Origin: Maridesulfovibrio hydrothermalis AM13 = DSM 14728
GTDB lineage: Bacteria > Desulfobacterota > Desulfovibrionia > Desulfovibrionales > Desulfovibrionaceae
Direction: 5' to 3'
Assembly: GCF_000331025.1 (NCBI RefSeq)
Contig: NC_020055.1
Coordinates: forward strand, 1,105,870 to 1,169,869
DNA: 64,000 nucleotides
Below are positions 9,411-18,585 of this stretch, piece after piece; position 1 is the first letter of the stretch, and each line of letters starts with the position of its first letter. The notes beneath the pieces are model-generated. The model searched no databases. It saw only the letters and a list, made by a program, of their open reading frames with translations, and was not told where the DNA came from. A program made the position numbers and the translations under genes.

Positions 9411-10844
9411 TTGGATCAAAATAATCAAGACGCACAAATAAAATCTTTTCAGCTTGTGAAGCTTCTTTCGTGGACTCTTTTGGTGGTTATTATTGCCAGC
9501 AGTCTGGGGCTTTCTGTCTTTCTGGCAAAGCATGCTGATGAGACGCTTCTGGAAAAGCAGAAAGAATTTGCCTTGTTACAGGCTGAAAACCTTAACCATC
9601 AGATTTACAGACGTTTTATTCTGCCTACTATTATTGGATATGGGAGTATTGGGCTTAAGAATAAAGAACAGATGGATCGTCTGGATCAGGTTGTACGTTC
9701 GACTGTGCATAGCTTTAAGGTCAATGAAGTCAGAATATATGACCCGAGTCTGATTATTTCGTATTCAACTGACGCAGAAATGATCGGCAGAGACAATCTT
9801 GGCGGCGAATTTATCAAGAAGGTTCTTGATAGTGGCGAACCTAAATATGAATTTATAAGTAAGAAATCCACGTTGGGGATGATTTTTGATTTCAATATGC
9901 GGCCGGGAACAATGCAGCTCAAGATTGTTTACCCGTTGCGTTCAGAAAAAAGTTTGAAAATTGAAGAAAATGTAATCATGGGCGTAATGGTACTTACTCA
10001 GGATATTACTGAGGATTACCAGTCAGTTATCAACTTTGAACGGCTTATTCTGTTTACTTCAAGTTTTGCTGCTTTGATTCTTTTTGCCACTATCATGGCG
10101 ATTATCAGACGCGCTGATATTATCAATGCTCAACGCATGAAGGAGCGGCAGGCTTTTGAGCGCGAGCTTAACCAGAGTGAAAAGCTGGCCAGTATAGGGC
10201 GTATGGTTTCAGGAGTTGCCCATGAAATCCGTAATCCTCTGGGTATTATCCAGTCAAGTTCGGAGCTGTTGCTTAAGCGCATGAATGATAATGATCCGGT
10301 AAATACAAAAATACTTGGAGCTATTTATGAGGAGTGCAAACGGCTGAGCCGTACGGTGAGTGATTTTCTTGATTACGCAAGACCTCGTAAAATATCCCTT
10401 GTTGCGATTGATCCAGCTGACCTTCTGGATAAAATTTATATGTTTCTGGAATCAAGCTGCAAGGGAGATAATATTGAACTGGTCCGCAATTATACCCGTG
10501 GACATAAGGTCTGCGGTGATGAGGATCTGCTTTATCGGGCATTTTACAATCTGATCGGTAATGCCATGCAGGCGGTGAAGAGTGAGGGAAAAATTTTTAT
10601 TTCTCTGGATGCAGTTGAAAATGGACTTAATGTGATTATCTCCGACACCGGAAAAGGTTTTTCCCCTGAAATTATTGATAAGGTCAAAGATCCTTTCTTT
10701 ACTACGAAAGATAGCGGAACCGGTCTGGGGCTTGCCATTGTGAGCAATATTGTGGAAAGCCATAACGGAAAGTTCACCATCGGCAATAATCCCGAAGGCG
10801 GGGCGCGTATAACAATTTTTTTACCTGAAAAGAAAGACTGCTAA
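9411..10844 (+). CDS. Membrane sensor histidine kinase (NtrB/ZraS type)
   Basis: The 477-aa kinase is predicted to sense a signal outside the membrane and phosphorylate the adjacent regulator. TM1 is near residues 18-39 and TM2 near 212-232, enclosing an extracytoplasmic sensor of about 170 residues. The H-box is VSGVAHEIRNPLG (His near 271), then the N-box LIGNAMQAV, G1 SDTGKGF, F-box PFFTT and G2 GTGLGLAI. The frame is open to a TTG at 9336, but the TTG at 9411 has a GGAGG site exactly 6 nt upstream and is preferred. The response-regulator gene starts 16 nt after the stop. The stimulus is unknown. Confidence 0.9.
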   Translation: MDQNNQDAQIKSFQLVKLLSWTLLVVIIASSLGLSVFLAKHADETLLEKQKEFALLQAENLNHQIYRRFILPTIIGYGSIGLKNKEQMDRLDQVVRSTVHSFKVNEVRIYDPSLIISYSTDAEMIGRDNLGGEFIKKVLDSGEPKYEFISKKSTLGMIFDFNMRPGTMQLKIVYPLRSEKSLKIEENVIMGVMVLTQDITEDYQSVINFERLILFTSSFAALILFATIMAIIRRADIINAQRMKERQAFERELNQSEKLASIGRMVSGVAHEIRNPLGIIQSSSELLLKRMNDNDPVNTKILGAIYEECKRLSRTVSDFLDYARPRKISLVAIDPADLLDKIYMFLESSCKGDNIELVRNYTRGHKVCGDEDLLYRAFYNLIGNAMQAVKSEGKIFISLDAVENGLNVIISDTGKGFSPEIIDKVKDPFFTTKDSGTGLGLAIVSNIVESHNGKFTIGNNPEGGARITIFLPEKKDC

Positions 10845-10860
10845 TTATCGGATATAAATT

Positions 10861-12234
10861 ATGGCTACAAATATTCTCATACTGGATGACGAACAGAACT
10901 ACCTGTTGATTCTGGAGGCTTTGCTTTCAGATGAGGGGTATACCATTACAGCTCTTTCCGACCCTGAAACCGGACTGGCATATCTTGATGAATCGGAAGT
11001 GGACCTTGTCATCACCGACATGAAGATGCCAAAGCTGACAGGGCAGGATGTGCTGGAACATGTGAAAAAGAATTTTTCGCATATTCCGGTCATCATTATG
11101 ACAGCTTTCGGATCTATTGAATCAGCCGTTGAGGCTATGAAAATAGGGGCTTTCGACTACATAACCAAACCTTTTGCCAATGAAGAGCTGCTCTTGTCTG
11201 TGACCAAAGCAGCCCAGTTTGCCAAGGCTCAGCAGGAAAACAGGCAGCTGCGCGAACAGATTAAGGATCGCTATTCTCCGAACAACATTATCGGCCGTTC
11301 AAAGCCTATGATGCAGGTTTTTGAGATGATTCATAAAGCTGCTCCGGGAAGTTCAACTGTGCTGGTCACTGGTGAATCCGGTACCGGCAAGGAGCTGGTT
11401 GCGCAGGCAATCCATCAGGCTTCACCGCGTTGTGACAAGCCTTTTGTTTCAGTTAACTGCATGGCGCTCAATCCCGGAGTTCTTGAAAGTGAACTTTTTG
11501 GGCATGAAAAAGGTTCGTTCACCGGAGCTGTGGCCCGCAGGCGCGGCCGTTTTGAAACTGCCGATGAGGGAACTTTATTTCTTGATGAGATAGGCGAACT
11601 CTCCAACGACATGCAGGTCAAACTTTTACGGGTATTGCAGGAAAAGACTATTGAACGGGTTGGCGGAGTTGATCCTGTTAAAGTTGATATCCGTATTGTT
11701 GCCGCTACCAATAAGAATTTGAAAAAAGCCGTAGAGGATGGCGAGTTTCGCGAGGATCTTTATTACCGGCTCAACGTGGTCAGCATTGAACTGCCGCCCC
11801 TTCGTGAGCGTCGTGAAGATATTCCTTTTCTCGTGGACCATTTTCTTGCCACTTATTCAGCAGACAATAATAAGGTTTTCGAGGGCTTTTCGCCCTCGGC
11901 GATGGATTATATGACCGCCTACGAGTGGCCCGGTAATGTACGTCAGCTTCAAAATGTAATTGAACGTTGCGTTGTTTTGACCTCTGCCAATGTTATTGCA
12001 ACCGAAGATCTGCCGGCAGAGATCAAGGACGAAGAGGCACAGTTTAAAAGTGCGGTTGACTTACTCCCTGCCAAACTGAATCTTGCTGATACACTGGATA
12101 AAATTGAAGCGACACTGGTTCGCCGTGCTTTGGTACACAGTAATTTTATCAAAGTTGATGCCGCTGATATGCTCGGTATTTCTAAAAGCCTGCTTCAGTA
12201 TAAGCTTAAGAAATATAAGATTACCGGTAAATAA
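10861..12234 (+). CDS. Sigma54-dependent response regulator (NtrC family)
   Basis: The 457-aa regulator has three domains. The receiver (1-120) carries phospho-acceptor Asp53 in ITDMKMP and Lys in YITKPF. The AAA+ domain has Walker A GESGTGKE near 172, the sigma54-contact loop GSFTGA (a common variant of GAFTGA) and Walker B GTLFLDEIGEL. The C-terminal Fis-type helix-turn-helix ends ADMLGISKSLLQYKLKKYKI. It is the cognate partner of the kinase just upstream. Target promoters cannot be named from the window. A strong bidirectional terminator follows. Confidence 0.95.
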   Translation: MATNILILDDEQNYLLILEALLSDEGYTITALSDPETGLAYLDESEVDLVITDMKMPKLTGQDVLEHVKKNFSHIPVIIMTAFGSIESAVEAMKIGAFDYITKPFANEELLLSVTKAAQFAKAQQENRQLREQIKDRYSPNNIIGRSKPMMQVFEMIHKAAPGSSTVLVTGESGTGKELVAQAIHQASPRCDKPFVSVNCMALNPGVLESELFGHEKGSFTGAVARRRGRFETADEGTLFLDEIGELSNDMQVKLLRVLQEKTIERVGGVDPVKVDIRIVAATNKNLKKAVEDGEFREDLYYRLNVVSIELPPLRERREDIPFLVDHFLATYSADNNKVFEGFSPSAMDYMTAYEWPGNVRQLQNVIERCVVLTSANVIATEDLPAEIKDEEAQFKSAVDLLPAKLNLADTLDKIEATLVRRALVHSNFIKVDAADMLGISKSLLQYKLKKYKITGK

Positions 12235-12317
12235 AAGTCGACCATGCCGTTCAGATTTAAATTATCAGGACGCTGAAAAAGTATTTTTGATTATGTGAAA
12301 TGAATTATTGGAAGCAC

Positions 12318-12361
12318 AAAAAAGGTGTTTTGACTGATGGTTAAGTCAAAACACCTTTTTT
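12318..12361. terminator. Bidirectional terminator
   Basis: A 12-bp stem, GGTGTTTTGACT (12324-12335) with AGTCAAAACACC (12344-12355), is flanked by six As and six Ts. It separates the regulator gene from the convergent small gene ending at 12432. Confidence 0.9.
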
Positions 12362-12431
12362 ATTACTATTAAAGAGGGCTTTTTCAGCGGGAAGTTTAAA
12401 GCTTTACCAGAGTATTTCAAGTCAGCTTTTT

Positions 12432-12701
12432 TTACGTATGGCAGGCACTGCTTCCAGTGCAGTATGCATCGATAAAGCCCATCAGCTGATTTCCGAAATG
12501 GACGCACCTTTCACCTTCGATACATTTTTTTGCATCATCTTTATCAATATGGGTGAACAGGGTTTCTCCGTCTTTTACCAATGTTACAACCCAGCTGTTT
12601 TTTTCCTCACTGAATTCAGTAACGATATCAAGATTATATTTTGTAATCTCGGGATAGAGATCAATAATCTTTCCTCTTATTTGTGAACTGCTGATACTCA
12701 T
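12432..12701 (-). CDS. Small conserved-looking protein of unknown function
   Basis: The function is not recognised. The 89-aa product looks like a small alpha/beta cytoplasmic domain, with a KKCIEGERC segment and a C-terminal tail CTGSSACHT that together give four Cys. The frame opens at an ATG at 12713, but its AGGA touches the start codon. The ATG at 12701 has GGAG 6 nt upstream and is preferred. A good sigma70-type promoter lies upstream (12781-12808), so it is expressed on its own. The clustered Cys could bind metal or form a disulfide, but nothing shows this. Confidence 0.7.
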   Translation of the reverse strand: MSISSSQIRGKIIDLYPEITKYNLDIVTEFSEEKNSWVVTLVKDGETLFTHIDKDDAKKCIEGERCVHFGNQLMGFIDAYCTGSSACHT

Positions 12702-12780
12702 AACCGTCTCCATTCCTGATTAAATATTGAATGTCGTTAACCGGCCTGATAGATGCCACATATTTTTCCCTTATACATAA

Positions 12781-12808
12781 ATAATATGACCTTGGAATGA
12801 CTCGTCAA
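12781..12808 (-). promoter_or_regulatory. Sigma70-type promoter of the 89-aa protein gene
   Basis: On the minus strand TTGACG (12808-12803) and TATTAT (12786-12781) are separated by 16 nt, about 80 bases upstream of the start codon. Confidence 0.6.
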
Positions 12809-13102
12809 GGATGTTTTGCGGGTTTTGTTGCCTGAACGCCTTTATTATGTCTGTTTTTGAAGAATAATATCTTTTATAAAGAATTGAATTGTTAATCTTT
12901 ACATGTGTTGTATATTGCAACTTATCAAATTTACAGCAAAGAGGGTAATGAATGTGATTTTTTATTGAGCAGGATTATGTTATAGATCAGTTTCATGTTT
13001 TTCCGATTATTTTACTGTTTACCTGATTTTGATGACAGATTTATTTAAAGAAGATATTTGTTTTGTGCTATTAATAATAAAATTAACAAGTTGGAGATGA
13101 TT
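12809..13102 (+). other. AT-rich gene-free region upstream of the ferredoxin-AOR pair
   Basis: No ORF is supported. The stretch must hold the promoter of the ferredoxin-AOR operon, but no convincing -35/-10 pair or palindrome stood out. Confidence 0.35.
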
Positions 13103-13525
13103 ATGAAAACTTTGACCGCTACCCGCATGGAGCGTTGCATCGGATGCCATTCCTGCTCCTTTGCCTGCGCCCGTCTGGTGCATAAGCTGTTGTCATGGAA
13201 TACAGCAGGCATCAGAATTGCGTCTTCCGGCGGCCTTTCAACAGGATTTGTGGCGAAAGTTTGTCTGGCCTGTTCTCCTGCACCCTGCGCTGAAGCCTGT
13301 CCGACCGGAGCCATGCGCGCCCGTAAAAGCGGCGGCGGGGTTCTTTATAAAAAAGATGTTTGTATACGATGCGGTAAATGTGCCGAAGCTTGTCCGGTGG
13401 ATGCCATCTATCTGGATCTTAAAGACAGACCTTATGTTTGTGTCCATTGTGGCAGATGTGTTCAGTTCTGTCCTCATGAATGCCTTGAGATGGTTGATAA
13501 CGGTAAGCCGTCAAAGGAGGACTCA
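13103..13525 (+). CDS. Four-cluster [4Fe-4S] ferredoxin partner of AOR
   Basis: This 140-aa electron carrier or small subunit has sixteen Cys in four motifs: CIGCHSCSFAC, CLACSPAPCAEACP, CIRCGKCAEACP and CVHCGRCVQFCP. It resembles HycB/AorB-type Fe-S subunits. An open frame extends upstream to 13058, but the ATG at 13103 has GGAG 6 nt upstream. The stop codon TAA (13526-13528) shares its last base with the AOR start (TAATG), so translation is coupled. The likely role is to accept electrons from aldehyde oxidation, or to deliver them for acid reduction. Confidence 0.88.
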
Positions 13526-13527
13526 TA

Positions 13528-15309
13528 ATGATACGTGATTATTTCAGAATCCTCGTGGTTGATCTCTGTACCGGAAAAGGCAGTGTTGCCAAGGTTGAAG
13601 GACGTAATGAATTTGCCGGCGGCAGCGGACTCGGCGCACTTTTGTTTGATATTTACGGGCATGCGGATCGTCCGTGGGATGATCCTGATCAGCCTCTGAT
13701 TTTTTCCATCGGGGCACTTACCGGACTTTTCCCGCTTATGAGTAAGACAGTCTGCTCTTTTAAGTCCCCCTACCATGACCAGTTTGCGGAAAGCCATGCC
13801 GGAGGCCGGTCAGCTCTGGCAATTCGTTTTGCAGATTATGATGCTATTGTTATCAAGGGACGGGCTGAGCGTTTATCCTGTCTTTCTATCGGTATGAAAC
13901 ATCTGGAAGTCAAAGACGTGCATTTTCTGGCGGGGAAGGATGTTTTTTCCACAGGTAAAATATTACGCCGTATGTATCCGGGAGAGGGACACAGATCTAT
14001 CCTGCGCATTGGTCCTGCCGGTGAGAATAAATCCGGTATGGCCTGCATCAATGCCGATACCTACCGTCATTTCGGGAGACTCGGTTCCGGCGGGGTTATG
14101 GGAGCCAAAAACCTTAAAGGTATTGTCATTCTGGGTGACGGATCTTTCGCACTTCCTGATAACAAAGAATACTCCAAAGTTTATAAGCAGGTGTATGAGA
14201 AGATGACCGCAACCGATATGATGAGTAAATATCATAACCTCGGTACTGCCGCTAATCTTAATGCTTTGAATGAACTCAAATCTCTGCCTTGGCGCAACCT
14301 TCAGTCCACCAGAGATGACGAGATAACCGGAATTACCGGTGAAAAATTCGCTGATGACACTTTGCTGCGCAATGCGGCCTGCGCCGGTTGTCCGGTAGGA
14401 TGTATTCATATCGGCTTTGTGCGTGAGAAATTCATGGAGCAGAACCAGTATCTCTACCGGCAGGTGGCCTACGACTATGAGCCTATTTTCGCCACTGGTT
14501 CAATGCTTGGGGTAACTGATGCTTTCCACGTGCTTGGCATCATGGATGAAGTGGAAAAGGCCGGGCTGGACGTAATGTCCGGCGGAGTTGCCCTTGCATG
14601 GGCGACTGAAGCCTTTGAAAAAGGGCTGATCACTGAAAAGGAAACAATAGTGCCGCTGGCTTTCGGTGACGCTGAAGGCTACAAAAAGGCTGTCTACTAT
14701 CTCGGGGAGGCGGAAAATGAATTCTATACCGCTCTGGGTAAAGGAAGTCTTGTGGCGGCTGCCGAATACGGCGGAGAAGATTTTGCCTGCGTACTTGGTC
14801 AGGAAATGGCCGGCTACGCAACAGGTGAAACTTTCTATGTTGCCGAAGGGCTTGGTTTCAGGCATTCGCATCTGGATTCCGGCGGATATTCATGGGATCA
14901 GAAGAATGACAGCAAGGATGTTGAAGCCATCAGCGATTTTCTCATTAAAGATGAAACCGGACGTGCTTTTATAACTTCAATGGTATCTTGTTTGTTCGGA
15001 CGCGGTGTTTATAATGATGAACAGCTTGCGCAGTGCCTTAATGCGGTAGGCTATTCTGAAATAGCAGATAGCATGGATACCATCGGTGAAAGAGTTCGGG
15101 CAATGCGCTGGAAGGTGCGTTTTGATACCGGATATGACCCTGATGCCATCTCAATTCCTAAAAGATATAATGAAGTGACCACCTGGAAAGGTAAAACCGA
15201 TCCTGATTTTATGGCCGCGTTGAAAGCTGAATATGGTCGTAGAATACGCAATTTAGTATCTGAAGAGGCCCTTGAGCGACTAGGATTAAAAAAAATAGAT
15301 AAAAATTAA
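13528..15309 (+). CDS. aor: Tungsten-containing aldehyde:ferredoxin oxidoreductase
   Basis: AOR oxidises aldehydes to carboxylic acids with a bis-pterin tungsten cofactor and one [4Fe-4S] cluster. The 593-aa protein shows the N-terminal cofactor-binding region (FAGGSGLGALLF, and GPAGENKSGMACINAD near residue 160 followed by RLGSGGVMGAKNLKGI). The cluster motif CAGCPVGC near 288 has the expected CX2CX3C spacing, and a downstream Cys in SMVSCLFGRG near 490 is the probable fourth ligand. Length is close to archaeal AORs (about 605). It lacks a signal peptide, so it is cytoplasmic. Substrate range and direction are not visible, and molybdenum instead of tungsten cannot be excluded. Confidence 0.93.
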   Translation: MIRDYFRILVVDLCTGKGSVAKVEGRNEFAGGSGLGALLFDIYGHADRPWDDPDQPLIFSIGALTGLFPLMSKTVCSFKSPYHDQFAESHAGGRSALAIRFADYDAIVIKGRAERLSCLSIGMKHLEVKDVHFLAGKDVFSTGKILRRMYPGEGHRSILRIGPAGENKSGMACINADTYRHFGRLGSGGVMGAKNLKGIVILGDGSFALPDNKEYSKVYKQVYEKMTATDMMSKYHNLGTAANLNALNELKSLPWRNLQSTRDDEITGITGEKFADDTLLRNAACAGCPVGCIHIGFVREKFMEQNQYLYRQVAYDYEPIFATGSMLGVTDAFHVLGIMDEVEKAGLDVMSGGVALAWATEAFEKGLITEKETIVPLAFGDAEGYKKAVYYLGEAENEFYTALGKGSLVAAAEYGGEDFACVLGQEMAGYATGETFYVAEGLGFRHSHLDSGGYSWDQKNDSKDVEAISDFLIKDETGRAFITSMVSCLFGRGVYNDEQLAQCLNAVGYSEIADSMDTIGERVRAMRWKVRFDTGYDPDAISIPKRYNEVTTWKGKTDPDFMAALKAEYGRRIRNLVSEEALERLGLKKIDKN

Positions 15310-15317
15310 AAAAGTTC

Positions 15318-15346
15318 TTGCCAAGAGGAGCAGGTTTAGATAGATA
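15318..15346 (+). promoter_or_regulatory. Promoter of the first tRNA-Phe gene
   Basis: TTGCCA (15318-15323) and TAGATA (15341-15346) are separated by 17 nt. The pair lies between the AOR stop and the tRNA, so the tRNA need not depend on AOR transcription. Confidence 0.5.
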
Positions 15347-15361
15347 TCTCTCCTCAGCGGC

Positions 15362-15437
15362 GCCGAGGTAGCTCAGTCGGTAGAGCAGGGGACTGAAAAT
15401 CCCCGTGTCGGCAGTTCAATTCTGTCCCTCGGCACCA
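15362..15437 (+). tRNA. tRNA-Phe (GAA), copy 1
   Basis: This 76-nt cloverleaf has acceptor stem GCCGAGG/CCTCGGC with discriminator A and encoded CCA. The D-arm AGCTCAGTCGGTAGAGCA, anticodon stem GGGGA/TCCCC with loop CTGAAAA (anticodon GAA) and T-arm with GTTCAATTC are all present. It has its own promoter-like sequence and a terminator at 15450. Confidence 0.97.
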
Positions 15438-15449
15438 TTTGATAAGAAT

Positions 15450-15479
15450 AGCCCTTATGATTCGTCATGAGGGCTTTTT
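15450..15479 (+). terminator. Terminator after tRNA-Phe copy 1
   Basis: AGCCCTTATGA (15450-15460) pairs with TCATGAGGGCT (15465-15475) across a TTCG tetraloop, followed by five Ts. Confidence 0.9.
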
Positions 15480-15589
15480 CTATTTATACATTTTGCGCTG
15501 CCTTTCAGGGGGCAGATTTATCTGATATATCTTTGGGGTGGGTTATAACTGTTTTAGTCTGAAAATTTTATTTATTTGTGTTTTTTTAG

Positions 15590-15617
15590 TTGACATAACC
15601 AGCCGATATGCTAGTTC
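15590..15617 (+). promoter_or_regulatory. Probable promoter of the second tRNA-Phe gene
   Basis: A consensus TTGACA (15590-15595) is followed after 16 nt by TAGTTC (15612-15617), preceded by TGC as in an extended -10. The -10 is poor, but it lies 13 nt before the mature tRNA end, similar to copy 1. Confidence 0.4.
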
Positions 15618-15629
15618 TTCCTTTCCGGC

Positions 15630-15705
15630 GCCGAGGTAGCTCAGTCGGTAGAGCAGGGGACTGAAAATCCCCGTGTCGGCAGTTCAATTCTGTCCCTCGG
15701 CACCA
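15630..15705 (+). tRNA. tRNA-Phe (GAA), copy 2
   Basis: This copy is identical over all 76 nt to the copy at 15362, including the encoded CCA. It has a different upstream region and its own terminator, so the two are separate transcription units rather than a polycistronic tRNA array. Confidence 0.97.
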
Positions 15706-15718
15706 GTTTGTTAAGAAT

Positions 15719-15747
15719 AACCCCCATGATTAATCATGGGGGTTTTT
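15719..15747 (+). terminator. Terminator after tRNA-Phe copy 2
   Basis: AACCCCCATGA and TCATGGGGGTT form an 11-bp stem around TTAA (the whole is a 26-nt perfect palindrome), followed by a T run. Confidence 0.9.
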
Positions 15748-15922
15748 TCGTGTTGTATTTATAAATGTTCCTGAGTTGATTTACTCTATTATAAAAAAGA
15801 TTCAATTTTTGTTTTCAACGGTGGTTTTTTTTGTGTATGCTGGGAGAACTGTTCTAGACTTTTATTATTGTTCACTGTGAATGATGTGTCTGGAGCGATT
15901 ACTTCTCAATGGGGGGGCCGGC

Positions 15923-17914
15923 ATGAAATTATCGTCTAAGTTGATGCTTGGATTCGGGTCTGTTCTAGGTTTGCTATTGATTTTAGCAGCGATCTCGTTA
16001 TGGGCACTTGAAAATTCAAGTGAAGGTTTTTCCCAGTACAGAGGGCTGGCGAAAGACAGCAACCTAAGCGGTCGTTTGCAGGCAAATATGCTCATGGTGC
16101 GCATGAATGTTAAAGACTTCATTATCACCGGCAGCGATAAAGATTTGAAGCAGTATGAAGACTACTTTAAAAGAATGAAAGGCTTCCTTGATGAAGTCAC
16201 TGTCGAGATTCAGAAGCCGGATCGGGCCAGACTTGTTGCTAAAGCAAGTGAACGGGTCAGTAGTTATGGTGAACACTTTGATGAAGTGAAGCAGTTCAGA
16301 GTTGAGCGTAACAGCTTATTAAATAATACCTTGAATATTGCCGGGCCTCAGATGGAGCATAAGCTCACTAAAATTTTTGAAACAGCTCAGCGCGATAATG
16401 ATCTTAATGCGGCGTTCAAGAGTGGGGCTGCATTACGGAATCTGCTGCTCGGGCGTCTTTATGTAATAAAATTTCTTGATGATAATTCCCAGTCCTCCGT
16501 GGATAGGGTTCACAGCGAAATGAGTGCTTTGACCGGCGGCCTGAAAGCTCTGGATAAGAAACTTCAGAATCCTGAAAGGCGTAAGCTTTTAGCAGAGGTG
16601 CTTGATCTCAAAGGTCAATACGAGGCTGCTTTTGATAGTCTGGTACAAGTTATTTTTAAAAGAAATGACGTTATCAGCAATCATCTCGACAAGCTTGGAT
16701 CTGAAATAGCCAAGGATGTGGAGGACGTAAAACTTTCGGTCATGGCTGATCAGGATACTCTCGGACCACAGCTTCAGGTTGCAAATAATCAAGCCGTTAT
16801 GATGGCAGTCATTGTAAGCCTTATTGCTCTTGCTGTAGGTGTTTTTACTGCCGGATTCATTATCAGAACCGTGAGCAGACAGCTTGGCGCCGATCCGGCT
16901 GAGATTGCAGATGTTGCTCAGAAAATTGCCGGTGGAGATCTTGATCTTAGGTTCAAGGAGCCGGCACTTGGCGTTTACGGGAATATGAAAAGTATGGCTC
17001 AGCAGCTTACGCAGGTTGTTTCAGATGTGCGTGAAGGATCAGCTAATGTCGCTTCCGGCAGCACTGAGCTTTCCGCTTCTGCACAGGGGCTTTCACAGGG
17101 CGCAACCGAGCAGGCTGCATCAATCGAAGAAGTTTCCGCTTCTATTGAAGAGATGGCCAGTAACATTCAGCAGAATACTCTTAATGCCCAGACAACTGAA
17201 AAAATTGCCGTCAAGTCCGCTTCCGAAGCACAGGAAAGCGGCGAGGCCGTAAATGAAGCTGTTGTAGCCATGAAGAATATTGCTGAAAAGATTTCTATCA
17301 TTGAAGAAATAGCCCGTCAGACTAATCTGCTGGCTCTTAACGCAGCTATCGAAGCGGCCCGTGCAGGTGAACACGGCAAGGGATTTGCTGTAGTTGCGGC
17401 AGAAGTACGCAAACTTGCAGAACGCAGCGGTAACGCCGCAGGTGAAATCAGTGAGCTTTCATCTACTACTGTAAATGTGGCTGAAAAAGCCGGGGATATG
17501 CTTGAAAGTCTGGTTCCGAATATTCAAAAAACGGCTGAGCTGGTTCAGGAGATAACCTCGGCAAGTACTGAGCAGAATTCCGGGGCGGATCAGATAAGCA
17601 AGGCTATTACCCAGCTTGATTCTGTAATCCAGCAGAATGCTTCAGCATCCGAAGAAATGGCTTCTACCAGTGAGGAGCTGTCTGCCCAGAGCTTGCACCT
17701 TGAAAATGCGATGTCTTTTTTTAAGGTAAGTGGTTACGGGGCCAATATGCGTCCATCTAAACCTGAAAAGTCTTATGCTCAGGAAGTACTGACGCAGAAT
17801 CCGGCTCCGTCTCAGGTTTCACCTCAAGTTCCAGTCAGGGCTGAACCGCAGGATTTCGGCAGTGGTCTATCACTTGATATGGGCGCTGATGATCAGGATT
17901 TTGAAAAGTTCTAA
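15923..17914 (+). CDS. Methyl-accepting chemotaxis protein with large periplasmic helical sensor
   Basis: The 663-aa chemoreceptor has TM1 near residues 9-29, a long helical periplasmic region (about 30-290, resembling helical bimodular sensors), TM2 near 293-318, HAMP, and a cytoplasmic signalling domain. The conserved hairpin tip is [20 protein letters not shown] and continues [20 protein letters not shown]. There is no C-terminal CheR-tether pentapeptide; the protein ends DQDFEKF after a Pro/Gln-rich linker. The frame is open upstream to 15881, but the ATG at 15923 follows a G-rich site and starts directly before the first TM segment. It is a single-gene unit with a terminator. The ligand is unknown. 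Confidence 0.92.
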   Translation: MKLSSKLMLGFGSVLGLLLILAAISLWALENSSEGFSQYRGLAKDSNLSGRLQANMLMVRMNVKDFIITGSDKDLKQYEDYFKRMKGFLDEVTVEIQKPDRARLVAKASERVSSYGEHFDEVKQFRVERNSLLNNTLNIAGPQMEHKLTKIFETAQRDNDLNAAFKSGAALRNLLLGRLYVIKFLDDNSQSSVDRVHSEMSALTGGLKALDKKLQNPERRKLLAEVLDLKGQYEAAFDSLVQVIFKRNDVISNHLDKLGSEIAKDVEDVKLSVMADQDTLGPQLQVANNQAVMMAVIVSLIALAVGVFTAGFIIRTVSRQLGADPAEIADVAQKIAGGDLDLRFKEPALGVYGNMKSMAQQLTQVVSDVREGSANVASGSTELSASAQGLSQGATEQAASIEEVSASIEEMASNIQQNTLNAQTTEKIAVKSASEAQESGEAVNEAVVAMKNIAEKISIIEEIARQTNLLALNAAIEAARAGEHGKGFAVVAAEVRKLAERSGNAAGEISELSSTTVNVAEKAGDMLESLVPNIQKTAELVQEITSASTEQNSGADQISKAITQLDSVIQQNASASEEMASTSEELSAQSLHLENAMSFFKVSGYGANMRPSKPEKSYAQEVLTQNPAPSQVSPQVPVRAEPQDFGSGLSLDMGADDQDFEKF

Positions 17915-17962
17915 AAAGATAGTTAAATAATACAATCACCCCCCTTTTTGTATTGTTTATGC

Positions 17963-17998
17963 AAAGCCCCTCCATAAGAAATTATGGAGGGGCTTTTT
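17963..17998. terminator. Strong hairpin between chemoreceptor and luxS
   Basis: AAAGCCCCTCCATAA (17963-17977) and TTATGGAGGGGCTTT (17982-17996) form a 15-bp stem with a GAAA tetraloop and flanking T/A runs. It can serve both the chemoreceptor and the convergent luxS. Confidence 0.9.
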
Positions 17999-18032
17999 CT
18001 GCGGATTTTAATTAGGGGGATTGATTTACAGC

Positions 18033-18512
18033 CTATTCTGGGTAGATGAGATTGTCCCGGGTTATTTTCGTGAGCACCTCAGTATAATATTTTTTTGCTT
18101 CTGATTTTGCTGCGGGCAGGTCCATTAATGTATGGTTTCCGCATTCAACCGCGCTTGCTCCGGGGACATCCCCTTCAAAATCTGCCGCAAATATGAACAG
18201 TTCTTGAATGAGAGGTACAATATCTTTTGAATTAAAGTCCCCTTTCAGCAGCAGGTAAAATCCTGTAAGGCAGCCCATAGGGCCGAAGTAGATTATTTTT
18301 TCACTGAACGCATTGTGATTGCGCAGAAAAGTGGCCCCGATATGCTCTAATGTGTGAGCTGCTGCGCAGTCCAAAGCAGGTTCTTTGTCTGGTTCTTTCA
18401 TGCGCAGGTCAAAGGTGGTTATGGTCTCGTTGCCAACCGAGTCTTTGCGGGAAACGTAAATACCCCGTTTGAGCTGAGTATGATCAATCTGAAAACTTTC
18501 AATTCTTTTCAT
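18033..18512 (-). CDS. luxS: S-ribosylhomocysteine lyase LuxS
   Basis: LuxS splits S-ribosylhomocysteine into homocysteine and DPD, the precursor of autoinducer-2. The 159-aa sequence has the metal-binding HTLEH motif near residue 53, the catalytic Cys in [10 protein letters not shown] near 83, and the third metal ligand Cys near 127 (SAVECGNH). It follows mtnN, whose product makes its substrate, with a 73-nt gap, so the two probably form an operon. An AGGA site precedes the ATG. The main role may be metabolic recycling of SAH, signalling, or both. Confidence 0.97.
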   Translation of the reverse strand: MKRIESFQIDHTQLKRGIYVSRKDSVGNETITTFDLRMKEPDKEPALDCAAAHTLEHIGATFLRNHNAFSEKIIYFGPMGCLTGFYLLLKGDFNSKDIVPLIQELFIFAADFEGDVPGASAVECGNHTLMDLPAAKSEAKKYYTEVLTKITRDNLIYPE

Positions 18513-18585
18513 TTATTTTCCTGACTAAATTAAATTGTTAAGGGTGCATATTGGAGATAGATCTGCTAAAGCAAATTTACTGTTC

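Noticed and set aside
15438-15629. A larger tRNA operon
   Set aside because: Only the two tRNA-Phe genes fold; no other cloverleaf was found between or after them.
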